From Botryococcus braunii (taxonomy: Eukaryota > Chlorophyta > Trebouxiophyceae), in contig KV908388.1 of the NCBI GenBank assembly GCA_002005505.1, positions 310,789-338,288 on the forward strand: 27,500 nt of DNA, in the 5' to 3' direction. The number at the start of each line of letters is the position of its first letter. The first letter of the stretch is position 1. Below the pieces are notes generated by a model. That model did no database searches. It was not told where the DNA came from and was given only the letters and a program-made list of their open reading frames with translations. Both the position numbers and the translations under genes were made by a program. Of this stretch, positions 19,372 to 27,500 are shown one piece after another.

Positions 19372-21711
19372 CCGAAGTAGGAGCGAGTTTTTTATGCTGC
19401 CTTATTAGTAACGACCATGGCCCCTGCTGCCAGCCGGCTTACCAGAATGTAGCATACGTGGTTCGAACCGCAATTACGATATGCTTCAATTTTCATGAAG
19501 GCGTTGCCCGGACCTGGCAGTCCCTCTTGAAAGTTGCCCTAGCAAGTTGCCCGGACCTGGCAGTACCGGCTCATGCAGTCAACGTGGATTAGTTCCAGTC
19601 CGAAAGGATAACTCGATGTCCCGACTAAAAACGGCTTTTAACCATTTCTCGGTTCCGGATTTGGAGCTGCAACATACAAAGCATACGTATGCTATTCAAA
19701 AGTGGTGGGCTGGCCCTGATTGGGGCATTCACTGTTTCACAGAGTCAAGGTTGGGCAAACGAGCCCGGAAATGCTGTATTTGTGGTGGTGGACCGGGCTT
19801 AAAGCATGTAGTTTTGAGTGCGCTTGAGTCAAACAACTCAGCTTCCTGGGGCGCCCTTTCGTGTTTTGCGCAAAAATGCTTTCATAAGTGAAGACAAGCC
19901 AAATTTCCAATCTGCAGGAGGAAAACACAGTTCAGAAGCCACCATTTAATGCTGTTGGCAAAGGGGGCACTTGCTGGTCTCTCCTAATAGTGGATCTGGA
20001 TCCTAGACAATTCTATCGTTATCTCTTTAGCCATAAGTGCTGTTTCTGGATGCAATATTTCCTTCCTTCTCTGTGACCAGCCGCAACCCAACTGATTTTA
20101 AAAGAAAACTTATTTATTTGGGGGAGTGGAAGGGTAGGAGTGATACTTCGAAGATACTTGAGATGAGCTAAGGCAGGGCAGCCAGCGTCAGCATTGAACC
20201 ACATGGCCCCACGTGGTAGCATATGTGGCAGTGCTCCCTGCCCGAGAGTCTCGGTGCAGACTCGGTCCAAGATGCTCATTGCCGTGCCCAGATGCCCCGG
20301 AAGGAATCATGCAAATTTTAGCTAGTAGTGTAAGATCGTTCAGAAGGTTCAGGTAAGACTGTGAGATGGAATTCGTTTTTGGCTGTGTATTACATATTGG
20401 AAGGTGTTAACCGTCTTCAACCTAAGAAGACACGGCAGGACCGTTATGGCTGTCGAGGACAGTAACCACCGACAGCATCGGGCCGAATTCGTTCATACTC
20501 ATTACTCTGGATATCTTGTTCTCTTTCTGGGGCTTGGGTGTATTACCTATGATAGCATTCAGGTGCGCTACGTGTTTGTATGCTTGAGGTTTTGTTGCAT
20601 TGCAGCGAGGGAGATTGTATTGGGACTGGCTTTTCACTCATACAAATTCGTCATACTTGATGCGGAATTCATGTTTGGATGCGCCAAGCAAGCAGAACCT
20701 TTGAAAGCGAGATCCGTGGCTGTTCGTGGCGGCTCTTTTAAGCGTCATCGATAGGATTTATAGATTTTTGCTCAATTTTAACGTTTATCTCGTCATTAAT
20801 GTGAGAAAGACTGATATGATGCACAAAATTGCACCGAAGATGTATTACTTTGAGGGCTATGGGCTATTGTGATCCACACAGTCCCATGTTGAATATGTTG
20901 ACATAGATTTTGCACCAGAGCAGTGCCTCCTCATGAAAGGTCACCAATTATAGAGGCTCTGAGAAGCAAAATTCATATCTTTTATCGCATGGAGTGCAAC
21001 AGAAAGTTCCTCTATTATCTCGGGATGCCATGTCGCCACTGTAGCTACAACTCTCCGTCAGGATGCAGTCTTAATACTTAAACCCGAAAGACCTATCAAC
21101 CACACCATATAAAAATAAAAGTTCATACATTGCAGAGTATAAGCGTAACTTGTGCGACATGAACGAGTGGATGTTTCACGTTACCAGGTATGGTGACTCG
21201 ATGTGTGTCAGCCAGCTTGCTTATGGACATGATGGCCCAGCTAGAAGAACAAGGCCAGGCCTGCGAGGAACCTAATCAACTTTTGGGGGGGGGGGGGGTA
21301 TGTAATGAATCTCATGCCATGTGTAGAAAAAATCGCCCCTAGGGAGGTGCACGACCAAACCTCATGGGGCAGGTAACAATCAGTGCCGCGAAGTTAGAAG
21401 CCACACTTGCTACTGATTAGTGGCCGTTGATGAATGCAGGGGATTCTGCAGCACTTCCAGCTCAACAGGAAGTGGTTCTACCTCTACGGTAGCCGCCCTC
21501 TCTCTGTATCAACACAGCCAATTCGTTGGCCTTACATCTATATTCATGCACACCTCTAGTCTTCCTGCACGGCTCTCTTTGGGCACAGCCGCCACACAAG
21601 ATGGTAGATGACCTCCAGATGGTCATAGCCATGGGGTCAAGGTGCCGGGAGTATTGAGGCGGGAGTTTAGGGCTCTCGCCCCCATCTTTCTTTTCCCAAT
21701 AGGAGGCTGTC
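19372..21711. other. Unassigned DNA
   Basis: I find no supportable gene. A 19-bp direct repeat, GTTGCCCGGACCTGGCAGT, occurs near 19503 and 19546. A 116-codon frame at 20404-20754 has no family features. A G run lies at about 21285-21298. The rest looks like ordinary intergenic or intronic sequence. Confidence 0.45.
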
Positions 21712-22640
21712 AGTACATCCCAATGGAAGCCAGATAGACACTTAGATGGGAGGCAGATGGTACACCCAGATAGGAGGGAGGTGGTACATCAAGATGGGAG
21801 GCGGCTAATACAACCAGATGGGAGGCAGATGGTATAGCTAGATGGGAGGCAGATGGTACACCCAGATAGGAGGGAGGTGGTACATCCAGATGGGAGGCGG
21901 CTAATACAACCAGATGGGAGGCAGATGGTACAGCTAGATGGGAGGCAGATGGTACAACCAGATAGGAGGGAGGTGGTACATCCAGATTGGAGGCGGCTAA
22001 TACAACCAGATGGGAGGCAGATGGTACAGCTAGATGGGAGGCAGATGGTACACCCAGATAGGAGGGAGGTGGTACATCCAGATTGGAGGCGGCTAATACA
22101 ACCAGATGGGAGGCAGATGGTACAGCTAGATGGGAGGCAGATGGTACAACCAGATAGGAGGGAGATGGTACATCCAGATGGGAGGCGGCTAATACATCCA
22201 GATGGGAGGCGGCTAATACAACCAGATGGGGCGTAGATTGTACACCACATGGGAGGCGGCTAATACCAGATGGGACGTAGATTGTACACCACATGGGAGA
22301 CAGATGGTACACCCAGATGGGAGGCAGATGATACACCACATGGGAGGCAGATTATATACCCAGATGGGAGGGAGATGGTACACCACATGCGAGGCAGATG
22401 GTACACTCAGATGGGAGGGAGATGGTACACCACATGGGAGGCAGATGGTACAATTAGATGGGAGGGAGATGGTACACCACATGGGAGGCAAGTGGTACAC
22501 CCGGATGGGAGGCGGATAGTACAACCAGATGGGAGGCAGATGGTACATCTAGGTGGAAAGCAGATTGTACATCTGGATGGAAGGCAGATGGTACACCCGT
22601 ATGGATGGCAGATGGTAGATGGAGATGCAAGATAGGAGGA
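21712..22640 (+). repeat. 24-bp minisatellite, about 38 units
   Basis: The units follow the pattern AGATGGGAGGCAGATGGTAC plus a few variable bases. From about 21750 to 22210, four unit variants (marked by AGATAGGAGG, GGCGGCTAAT and two GGCAGATGGT forms) recur in order, giving a 96-bp higher-order repeat. From about 22230 the array changes to 23-24-bp units that often alternate CAGATGGG with CACATGGG. A 24-bp period keeps several frames open by chance; these are not genes. Confidence 0.94.
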
Positions 22641-22797
22641 GCTGCGGAACAGGTGCAGACCAGCATGGACAGAGGCAATCAAAGTTCTTTAAGGGGGGGT
22701 TTTGGAGTGGGGAGGGGTTTGAGTGGGAAGGGTCAGGTGCAAGGTAGGAAGGGAAGGGGTCCCTTGGAGCAGTGGGAAGGGAGGGTGGCCGGAGGAG

Positions 22798-22798
<1 letters not shown>
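22641..22798. other. Purine-rich spacer
   Basis: G/A-rich sequence between the minisatellite and a GT microsatellite. No gene seen. Confidence 0.5.
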
Positions 22799-22863
<65 letters not shown>

Positions 22864-22876
22864 TGTGTGTGTGTGA
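22799..22876 (+). repeat. GT microsatellite
   Basis: About 38 GT units with one GTGGTG interruption, embedded in purine-rich DNA. Confidence 0.97.
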
Positions 22877-23279
22877 GGGAAGGGGGGAGATGAAGGCAGA
22901 GAGAAAGTGGGTGAGGAGGGTGGAGGGGGAAAGATGGAGAGGAGGGAGCTCCGCACACAAGTGCACATGCTTACAGCTGTTTCTAGAGAGGTACAGTGAA
23001 AGAGGGAGAGAGGATTTTGCAGCCAGGGGGAGGGGGTAGAGGGCAATTGATGGTGAGAATGAGAAGGAAGCGAGATTCCCCCCACCCCCTCCCCCCCCCC
23101 GGGTGAGGGGAGGAGGGGCAGTGCTAAGTTGAGTGCGGGGAGGGAGGGGGGGCATGGGAAAGGAGGGGAGGGCAAACGCATAGGTCAATGGCAACACAGC
23201 GAGTGGGTCATTAGAAGTCCTTACAAAGCAAACGACGAGCGTTTAAGTTGTGTTCTGAGGCATGTCTGGCTCGTTTTCT
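22877..23279. other. Purine-rich DNA with C/G runs
   Basis: G/A-rich sequence including a C run meeting a G-rich stretch near 23080-23110. No gene seen. Confidence 0.5.
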
Positions 23280-23755
23280 TAGGTACCCCTAGCTGGGTTC
23301 TGAGCTACCCTTGGCTTGGGTTCTGAGGTGCCCCTGGCTTGGGTTCTGAGGTACCCTTGGCTTGGGTTCTGAGGTACCTTTGGCTTGGGTTCTGAGGTAC
23401 CCTTGGCTTGGGTTCTGAGGTGCCCCTGGCTTGAGTTCTAAGGTACCCCTGGCTTGAGTTCTGAGGTACCCCTGGCTTGTATTCCGAGGAACGCCTGGCT
23501 TGAGTTCTAAGGTACCCCTGGCTTGGGTTCTGAGGTACCCCTGGCTTGGGTTCTGAGGTACCCCTGGCTTGTATTCCAAGGAACTGCTTGGGTAGGTACC
23601 CCTGGCTTGGGTTCTGAGGTACCCCCGGCTTGGGTTCTGAGGTACCCCCGGCTTGGGTTCTGAGGTACCCCTGGCTTGGGTTCTGAGGTACCCCTGGCTT
23701 GGGTTCTGAGGTACCCCTGGCTTGGGTTCTGAGGTACCCCTGGCTTGGGTTCTGA
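23280..23755 (+). repeat. 23-bp minisatellite, about 20 units
   Basis: Units follow GGTACCCCTGGCTTGGGTTC plus TGA. Variants with TTGAGTTCTAA or TTGTATTCCGAGGAA occur in the left and middle parts, and the right end is nearly homogeneous. A break near 23575-23600 interrupts the phase. The Pro/Gln/Gly-rich minus-strand frames across it arise from the repeat and are not genes. Confidence 0.95.
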
Positions 23756-23777
23756 GGGGGCCGGATGGTGAGTGCAG

Positions 23778-23844
23778 GTATCGTCATCGTGTTTGCGTAC
23801 TGGTATCTACAACCGCTAAGGCAGAAACTGGGTTCTGCTTCCAG
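23778..23844 (+). CDS. Candidate exon 1 of a membrane protein gene
   Basis: Between acceptor GAGTGCAG and donor GTAACA the frame reads IVIVFAYWYLQPLRQKLGSA, a hydrophobic segment ending in a basic stretch. It is 67 nt and leaves in phase 2, which matches the phase needed by the candidate exon at 24814. The spliced reading would be KLGSAS-S-GYINFYAAYLLW. No family is recognised. Support is splice-site form, phase agreement and hydrophobic composition only. Confidence 0.4.
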
Positions 23845-23919
23845 GTAACACCCTTCTTGAACTCTCCTTCTGCCGCATCACTTTGTGCATGAAAAGCCCA
23901 TCTAGTCACCTGGACAAGT

Positions 23920-24175
23920 GTACCATTCATTTTGGTCATTGTTACATTGGCAGCGAAAGCCGTCGCGGTGGTAATGTGCACCATTCATTTCGGTCATTCA
24001 TTGATTGATTCATCGGCAGTGCAAGCCATCGTGATGCTTATGTGTGCCATTCAATTCGTTCATTGATTGATTCATCGGCTATGAAAGCCATCGTGATGGT
24101 ACTGTGTACCAGTCAATTCGTTCCTTGATTGATTGATTCATCGGCAGTGAAAGCCATCGTGATGGTAATGTGAGA
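23920..24175 (+). repeat. Degenerate tandem repeat, about 4 x 65 bp
   Basis: Successive copies carry CCATTCA, TTGATTGATTCATCGGC and AAAGCCATCGTGATGGTA. The first copy is most diverged and lacks the TTGATTGAT part. The repeat lies just after the candidate exon at 23778-23844. Confidence 0.85.
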
Positions 24176-24587
24176 CATTTCTTCCTTCAGTCATTCTTCC
24201 TGTGTGCGCCTGCGAGATCTGTGTTTTGCAGAATGCCTGGGATTGCTGCTCAGTTTGTTCCGCACAATGCAGACCTGGCTCCCTTGTACGTTCTCATGTG
24301 GGGGGCATAGTACATTCTCATTCAGTGCATAGATCTCCAAATTTTTTAACGCAAAAATAGGAATTAGAGGGGATAAAATGGGAATTGGGAAATGGGTAGT
24401 ACGTGCAAACTGGAGTGTGGGACTGTGGTGTGGAAGTAGTGGCTTAATGTATAAAAATGAGTGGGCTTGCTGCAATGACTGCTGGCTCTCCTCTAATAAT
24501 GTTGCTTCTTTCAACGGACTTCTATCCTAGTCCCCCACCCCCCAAAACCTTACTCTCTTTTCCTCCTCTGCCCCCCCCCTCCCTCCC

Positions 24588-24725
<138 letters not shown>

Positions 24726-24813
24726 CGCTCCCTCTCCCTCCCCCCCCTCCCCACCAGGGCAGAAGTTAAATCAAAATTGAGAAGGACTGAGGAGGGCCCC
24801 TGCTCATGTGCAG

Positions 24814-24979
24814 CGGCTACATCAACTTCTACGCGGCCTACCTGCTATGGATCGGAGGCGCCATCTTTGTGCACCTGCCGCCCTTCTCCTCGCTGGGTAT
24901 CGACATGAAGACCGACCTGTCTCTGTCTCTCACCATCTTCCTGCTGTCGCTGACGGTCAGCGCCCTGCTCCTGCTAAAG
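24814..24979 (+). CDS. Candidate exon 2 of a membrane protein gene
   Basis: After acceptor CATGTGCAG the frame reads GYINFYAAYLLWIGGAIFVH, LPPFSSLGIDMKTDLS and LSLTIFLLSLTVSALLLLK, two clear membrane segments with GC-rich, coding-like codon use unlike the flanking repeats. It enters one base into a codon, in phase with 23844. The right edge is unclear: after AAG comes a run of about 13 G with no GT donor, so either the exon runs further or the donor has been lost or misread. GGAIFVH loosely recalls MHYT-type sensor domains, but the MHYT residues are absent, so I do not assign that family. Confidence 0.5.
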
Positions 24980-25078
24980 GGGGGGGGGGGGGAGAGAGGG
25001 GGCTTTCAAACGCGAGGAGGGCTGGGGAATGTACCACATTAGGCCAGAGTAGTATCCATGGGTTGCAGACCCCACGCT

Positions 25079-25247
<169 letters not shown>

Positions 25248-25277
25248 CAGTTGGCATGCAGACGTTCCTGGGTTGGG

Positions 25278-25279
25278 TG

Positions 25280-25310
<31 letters not shown>

Positions 25311-25331
25311 TGTGTGTGTGTGTGTGTGTGT
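25278..25331 (+). repeat. TG microsatellite
   Basis: About 27 TG units with one TGG interruption, followed by G runs near 25337 and 25364. Confidence 0.95.
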
Positions 25332-25483
25332 TCGTGGGGGGGGGGTGCGTTTGAGTGCCCGGCGGGGGGGGGGGGTGCGGAGAGGGGCTGAGGAAAAAAG
25401 AGAAGGGAGTGGGGAACAAAGCGTTCGCCGAGTGGGAGAGACGAGGGGGCAGGAAGAGAGGCCCGCTGGCGCACATGTGTGCA

Positions 25484-25550
25484 CACACGCACGCACACAT
25501 ACACACACACACACACACGCACACACCCATACACACACACATGCATGCAT
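25484..25550 (+). repeat. CA microsatellite with CG and TG variants
   Basis: CA dinucleotides broken by CACGCA and CATGCATGCATG, likely intronic. Confidence 0.93.
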
Positions 25551-25630
25551 GCACGTATGCACCCGCATCAAAGAACAGAAAAGGTGAAGGATGGGGCCTG
25601 AAGCACGGGGGAGACGTGGCTGGCTTGCAG

Positions 25631-25773
25631 GTGCTGCTAGCGTTGCACTGCGTCCATGGCGTGGCTGTCAGGTTCAAGCTCATGTCTCCGACCCTGTACA
25701 ACCCTTTCGCCAAGAACAAGCAGCTCTTCTCAATCATCTTGATTAACAGCTGGAACATTGCCTTTGCCTGCTG
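25631..25773 (+). CDS. Candidate exon 3 of a membrane protein gene
   Basis: After acceptor TGGCTTGCAG the frame reads VLLALHCVHGVAVRFKLMSP, TLYNPFAKNKQLFSI and ILINSWNIAFAC, with two hydrophobic stretches around a polar loop. A donor GTCCGT after TGCTG would leave in phase 2, matching the acceptor at 26517. The codon use is GC-biased and coding-like, and the island is sharply bounded by microsatellite DNA. The family is not recognised; the exact right edge is uncertain. Confidence 0.5.
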
Positions 25774-25797
25774 GTCCGTCTCCACCCCACTCCTGCC

Positions 25798-25836
25798 CCC
25801 CCCCCCTCTCTCCCTCTCTCTCTCTACCCCCCCTCC

Positions 25837-25875
<39 letters not shown>

Positions 25876-25889
25876 TGTGTCTGTGTGTG

Positions 25890-25945
<56 letters not shown>
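25798..25945 (+). repeat. Compound C/CT-TG microsatellite
   Basis: C and CT runs to about 25836, then TG with a TTTTTG interruption to 25945, directly after candidate exon 3. Confidence 0.96.
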
Positions 25946-25946
<1 letters not shown>

Positions 25947-26088
25947 ATGCATGCATTGGGAACCTGCAAAGTGAGCATGGCCTCGCACATATAATTAAGC
26001 TTTCTCCCCCCCCCTCCCCGCCCCCCCCCCTCCCCACAAATCTCGCCCCGGTTTCAAGGCTTAGAAGTCGTTACAGAAGTTTTGTTCC

Positions 26089-26115
26089 CTCCCCCCCCCC
26101 CCCGCCGGGGGGGGC
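26089..26115. repeat. C run meeting a G run
   Basis: A C run of about 15 bases joined through GCC to a G run of about 8, self-complementary and G-rich on both strands. Such runs are prone to slippage and to sequencing error. Confidence 0.85.
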
Positions 26116-26419
26116 GGTGGTGAAAAGTTCCCCTTCTCTGTCCCTCACCTCAGGCAGGCTTGGTGGAGCTGGTAAGAGTGCAAAACACATAATGTGAGTT
26201 CATCTACACATCACATGCTACGATGACGAGATCCGGCAGTCAGGCCAACCTTTCATTCACGAGATCCACCCACCCCTTACGATTTCTTACACGGAACCCA
26301 CCAACTCGATTAGGTGCGACACACAAACTAATTACGACAAGTCTCGACAAGGTTTCACAAACCTATGCGTCATTGTCCCTTCCGTTTTAGCTAAAGACTA
26401 TAAGACACAGCTGATTATT

Positions 26420-26510
26420 GAGTCATTCTGGAGTCATTCTTGAATCATTCTGGAGTCATTCTGGAGTCATTCTCGAATCATTCTGGAGTCATTCTGGAGT
26501 CATTATGGAG
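26420..26510 (+). repeat. 11-bp minisatellite, about 8 units
   Basis: Units of TCATTCTGGAG with TTGAA and TCGAA variants, ending right before the acceptor proposed for candidate exon 4. Confidence 0.94.
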
Positions 26511-26517
26511 TTGTCAG

Positions 26518-26665
26518 CCTGGTGGGTTTGCGCAGCACGTACTACTCATTCTGCGGAAATGCGGGAGAGGCAATGGAGGCAAGCGTCGACGTTGTCAAGA
26601 CCGCTGTGTGCCGAAAGTGGCTGCATCCGATCGACTTGCCCCACCATGCAGTGTTTGCTCCCTGG
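26518..26665 (+). CDS. Candidate exon 4 of a membrane protein gene
   Basis: After acceptor GTTGTCAG the frame reads LVGLRSTYYSFCGNAGEAME, ASVDVVKTAVCRKWLHP and IDLPHHAVFAPW. It enters with one base completing a codon, which fits the phase-2 exit of candidate exon 3. A donor GTTATA at 26666 is possible but weak. It is protein-like, with balanced composition and no repeat character, yet matches no family I know. It may belong to a different gene from the islands to its left. Confidence 0.35.
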
Positions 26666-26784
26666 GTTATATACAGTGCGACCCCCGGCCTGCATCGCCC
26701 TTCCCTCCTATACTTGCATGCTGTACTGTTGTATGCCACTCTGTTTTGTTATTTTGTATGCTATCTGTCTGTAGTTCCTGTGCC

Positions 26785-26865
26785 CCCCCCCCTCTCTCTC
26801 CTCTCTCTCTCTCTCTCCTCTCCTCTCTCTCTCTCTCCTCCTCTCTCTCTCTCTCTCTCTGTGTG

Positions 26866-26911
<46 letters not shown>

Positions 26912-26919
26912 TGTGTGTG
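26785..26919 (+). repeat. Compound CT-TG microsatellite
   Basis: CT with CCTC interruptions to about 26860, then TG to 26919. Confidence 0.96.
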
Positions 26920-27253
26920 CGTACTTCTGTGTGAGAGAGAACAGGGGGGGGGGGGGCAGGAGGGAGGTGATGAGCACTTCTACTTACTCAAAATGGACGA
27001 CATGTGGGGCTTTCCCTTGCCTTCCTGACCAAAAAAAAATTAATAAAATAAAAAAATGAAAATTAAAAAAATGGCAGATAGAGGGGATTGTGGCGAGAGA
27101 AGCATCAAAACTCGAGGCGTCTGAAGTCAAGATGGCCGGGACGGCGCTTGCATCACATGGGAGCCTGTGATGGGAATGGACGATGCTGAGTGAAGAAAGG
27201 AGAAGGTTGACGTCGACTGAACTGGGAAAGTTGACGTGGACTGAAAAAGAGGG

Positions 27254-27313
27254 GTTGATGTCAGGGAATTAGGGTTGATGTCAGGGATTTAGGGTTGATG
27301 TCAGGGAATTGAA
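27254..27313 (+). repeat. Tandem repeat, 3 x 20 bp
   Basis: Three copies of GTTGATGTCAGGGAATTAGG with one or two changes. Related GTTGACGT strings just upstream (27208-27240) suggest an older, decayed part of the same array. Confidence 0.9.
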
Positions 27314-27387
27314 ATGGGATGGGGTGCAGGCGAGCAATCTGGGGCGTCCCCAAACGCATCCCCAAATGCATTGAGAGGCAATCACAG

Positions 27388-27500
27388 CACGTACCTGATG
27401 GTCGATATCCCACTGGATGGAAGGGGGCCCATCAAAATTCCCGCTGACCGCACCATCTCGCCGGTCTTCACCATGTGGCTCACCTTGATCTTCATGTACC
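27388..27500 (+). CDS. Candidate exon 5 of a membrane protein gene, cut by the window edge
   Basis: After acceptor ATCACAG the frame reads TYLMVDIPLDGRGPIKIP and ADRTISPVFTMWLTLIFMY to the end of the window. It ends in a hydrophobic segment, again with GC-rich coding-like codons. Its entry phase (one base completing a codon) does not fit the phase-0 exit proposed for candidate exon 4, so at least one edge or exon is missing. The gene, if real, continues to the right. Confidence 0.45.

Noticed and set aside
21710..22682. Long repetitive frames on both strands (up to 209 codons)
   Set aside because: The 24-bp repeat period keeps frames open by chance. The peptides are pure repeat with no start context or splice sites.
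23289..23787. Pro/Gln/Gly-rich minus-strand protein
   Set aside because: It arises from the 23-bp minisatellite; because 23 is not a multiple of 3, the same peptide units appear in all three frames.
21712..24175. CRISPR array
   Set aside because: Units are contiguous and diverged, without unique spacers, in a eukaryotic context.
24814..24979. MHYT sensor domain
   Set aside because: The pattern around GGAIFVH is only loosely similar and the MHYT residues are missing.

Overview
The window looks like nuclear DNA of a plant-lineage eukaryote. The evidence is a protein gene that resolves cleanly into seven exons with GT-AG introns, a Ty3/Gypsy retrotransposon carrying a C-terminal chromodomain (a chromovirus), long CT/GT/GA microsatellites and several minisatellites, with no bacterial operon structure. 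A streptophyte alga (for example a Chara-like charophyte) would fit the large repeat-filled introns, but that assignment is inference; nothing here proves a species.

Layout. Positions 1-1990 are mostly unassigned and end in the presumed promoter and leader of the first gene. Positions 1997-6289 (+) hold a complete seven-exon gene for a PP1-like serine/threonine phosphatase. It predicts 839 residues: a full PPP catalytic domain (about residues 10-315) joined to an unusual Ser/Pro/Ala-rich tail of about 520 residues with five spaced SPF motifs. Positions 6290-9350 show no convincing gene. From 9350 to 11810 there are short tandem duplications, a 72-nt hairpin, a 380-bp CT microsatellite, and a dispersed repeat whose partner lies inverted near 18.6 kb.

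Positions 11817-17846 are a whole LTR retrotransposon: two 261-bp LTRs that I read as identical, a 5-bp target duplication (CTTGT), a tRNA-Met-like primer site, gag with a CCHC knuckle, protease, reverse transcriptase, RNase H, integrase, a chromodomain and a polypurine tract. It inserted recently but is damaged: gag is frameshifted, the integrase core is deleted before its catalytic Glu, and a stop lies in the integrase tail.

Positions 17850-21700 are unassigned DNA with three near-perfect palindromes and two large microsatellites. Positions 21712-23755 are mainly two minisatellites (24-bp and 23-bp units). From 23778 to the right edge, short coding-like islands on the + strand, bounded by plausible splice sites and separated by microsatellites, look like exons of one hydrophobic multi-pass membrane protein that runs off the window. 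Its family is not recognised.
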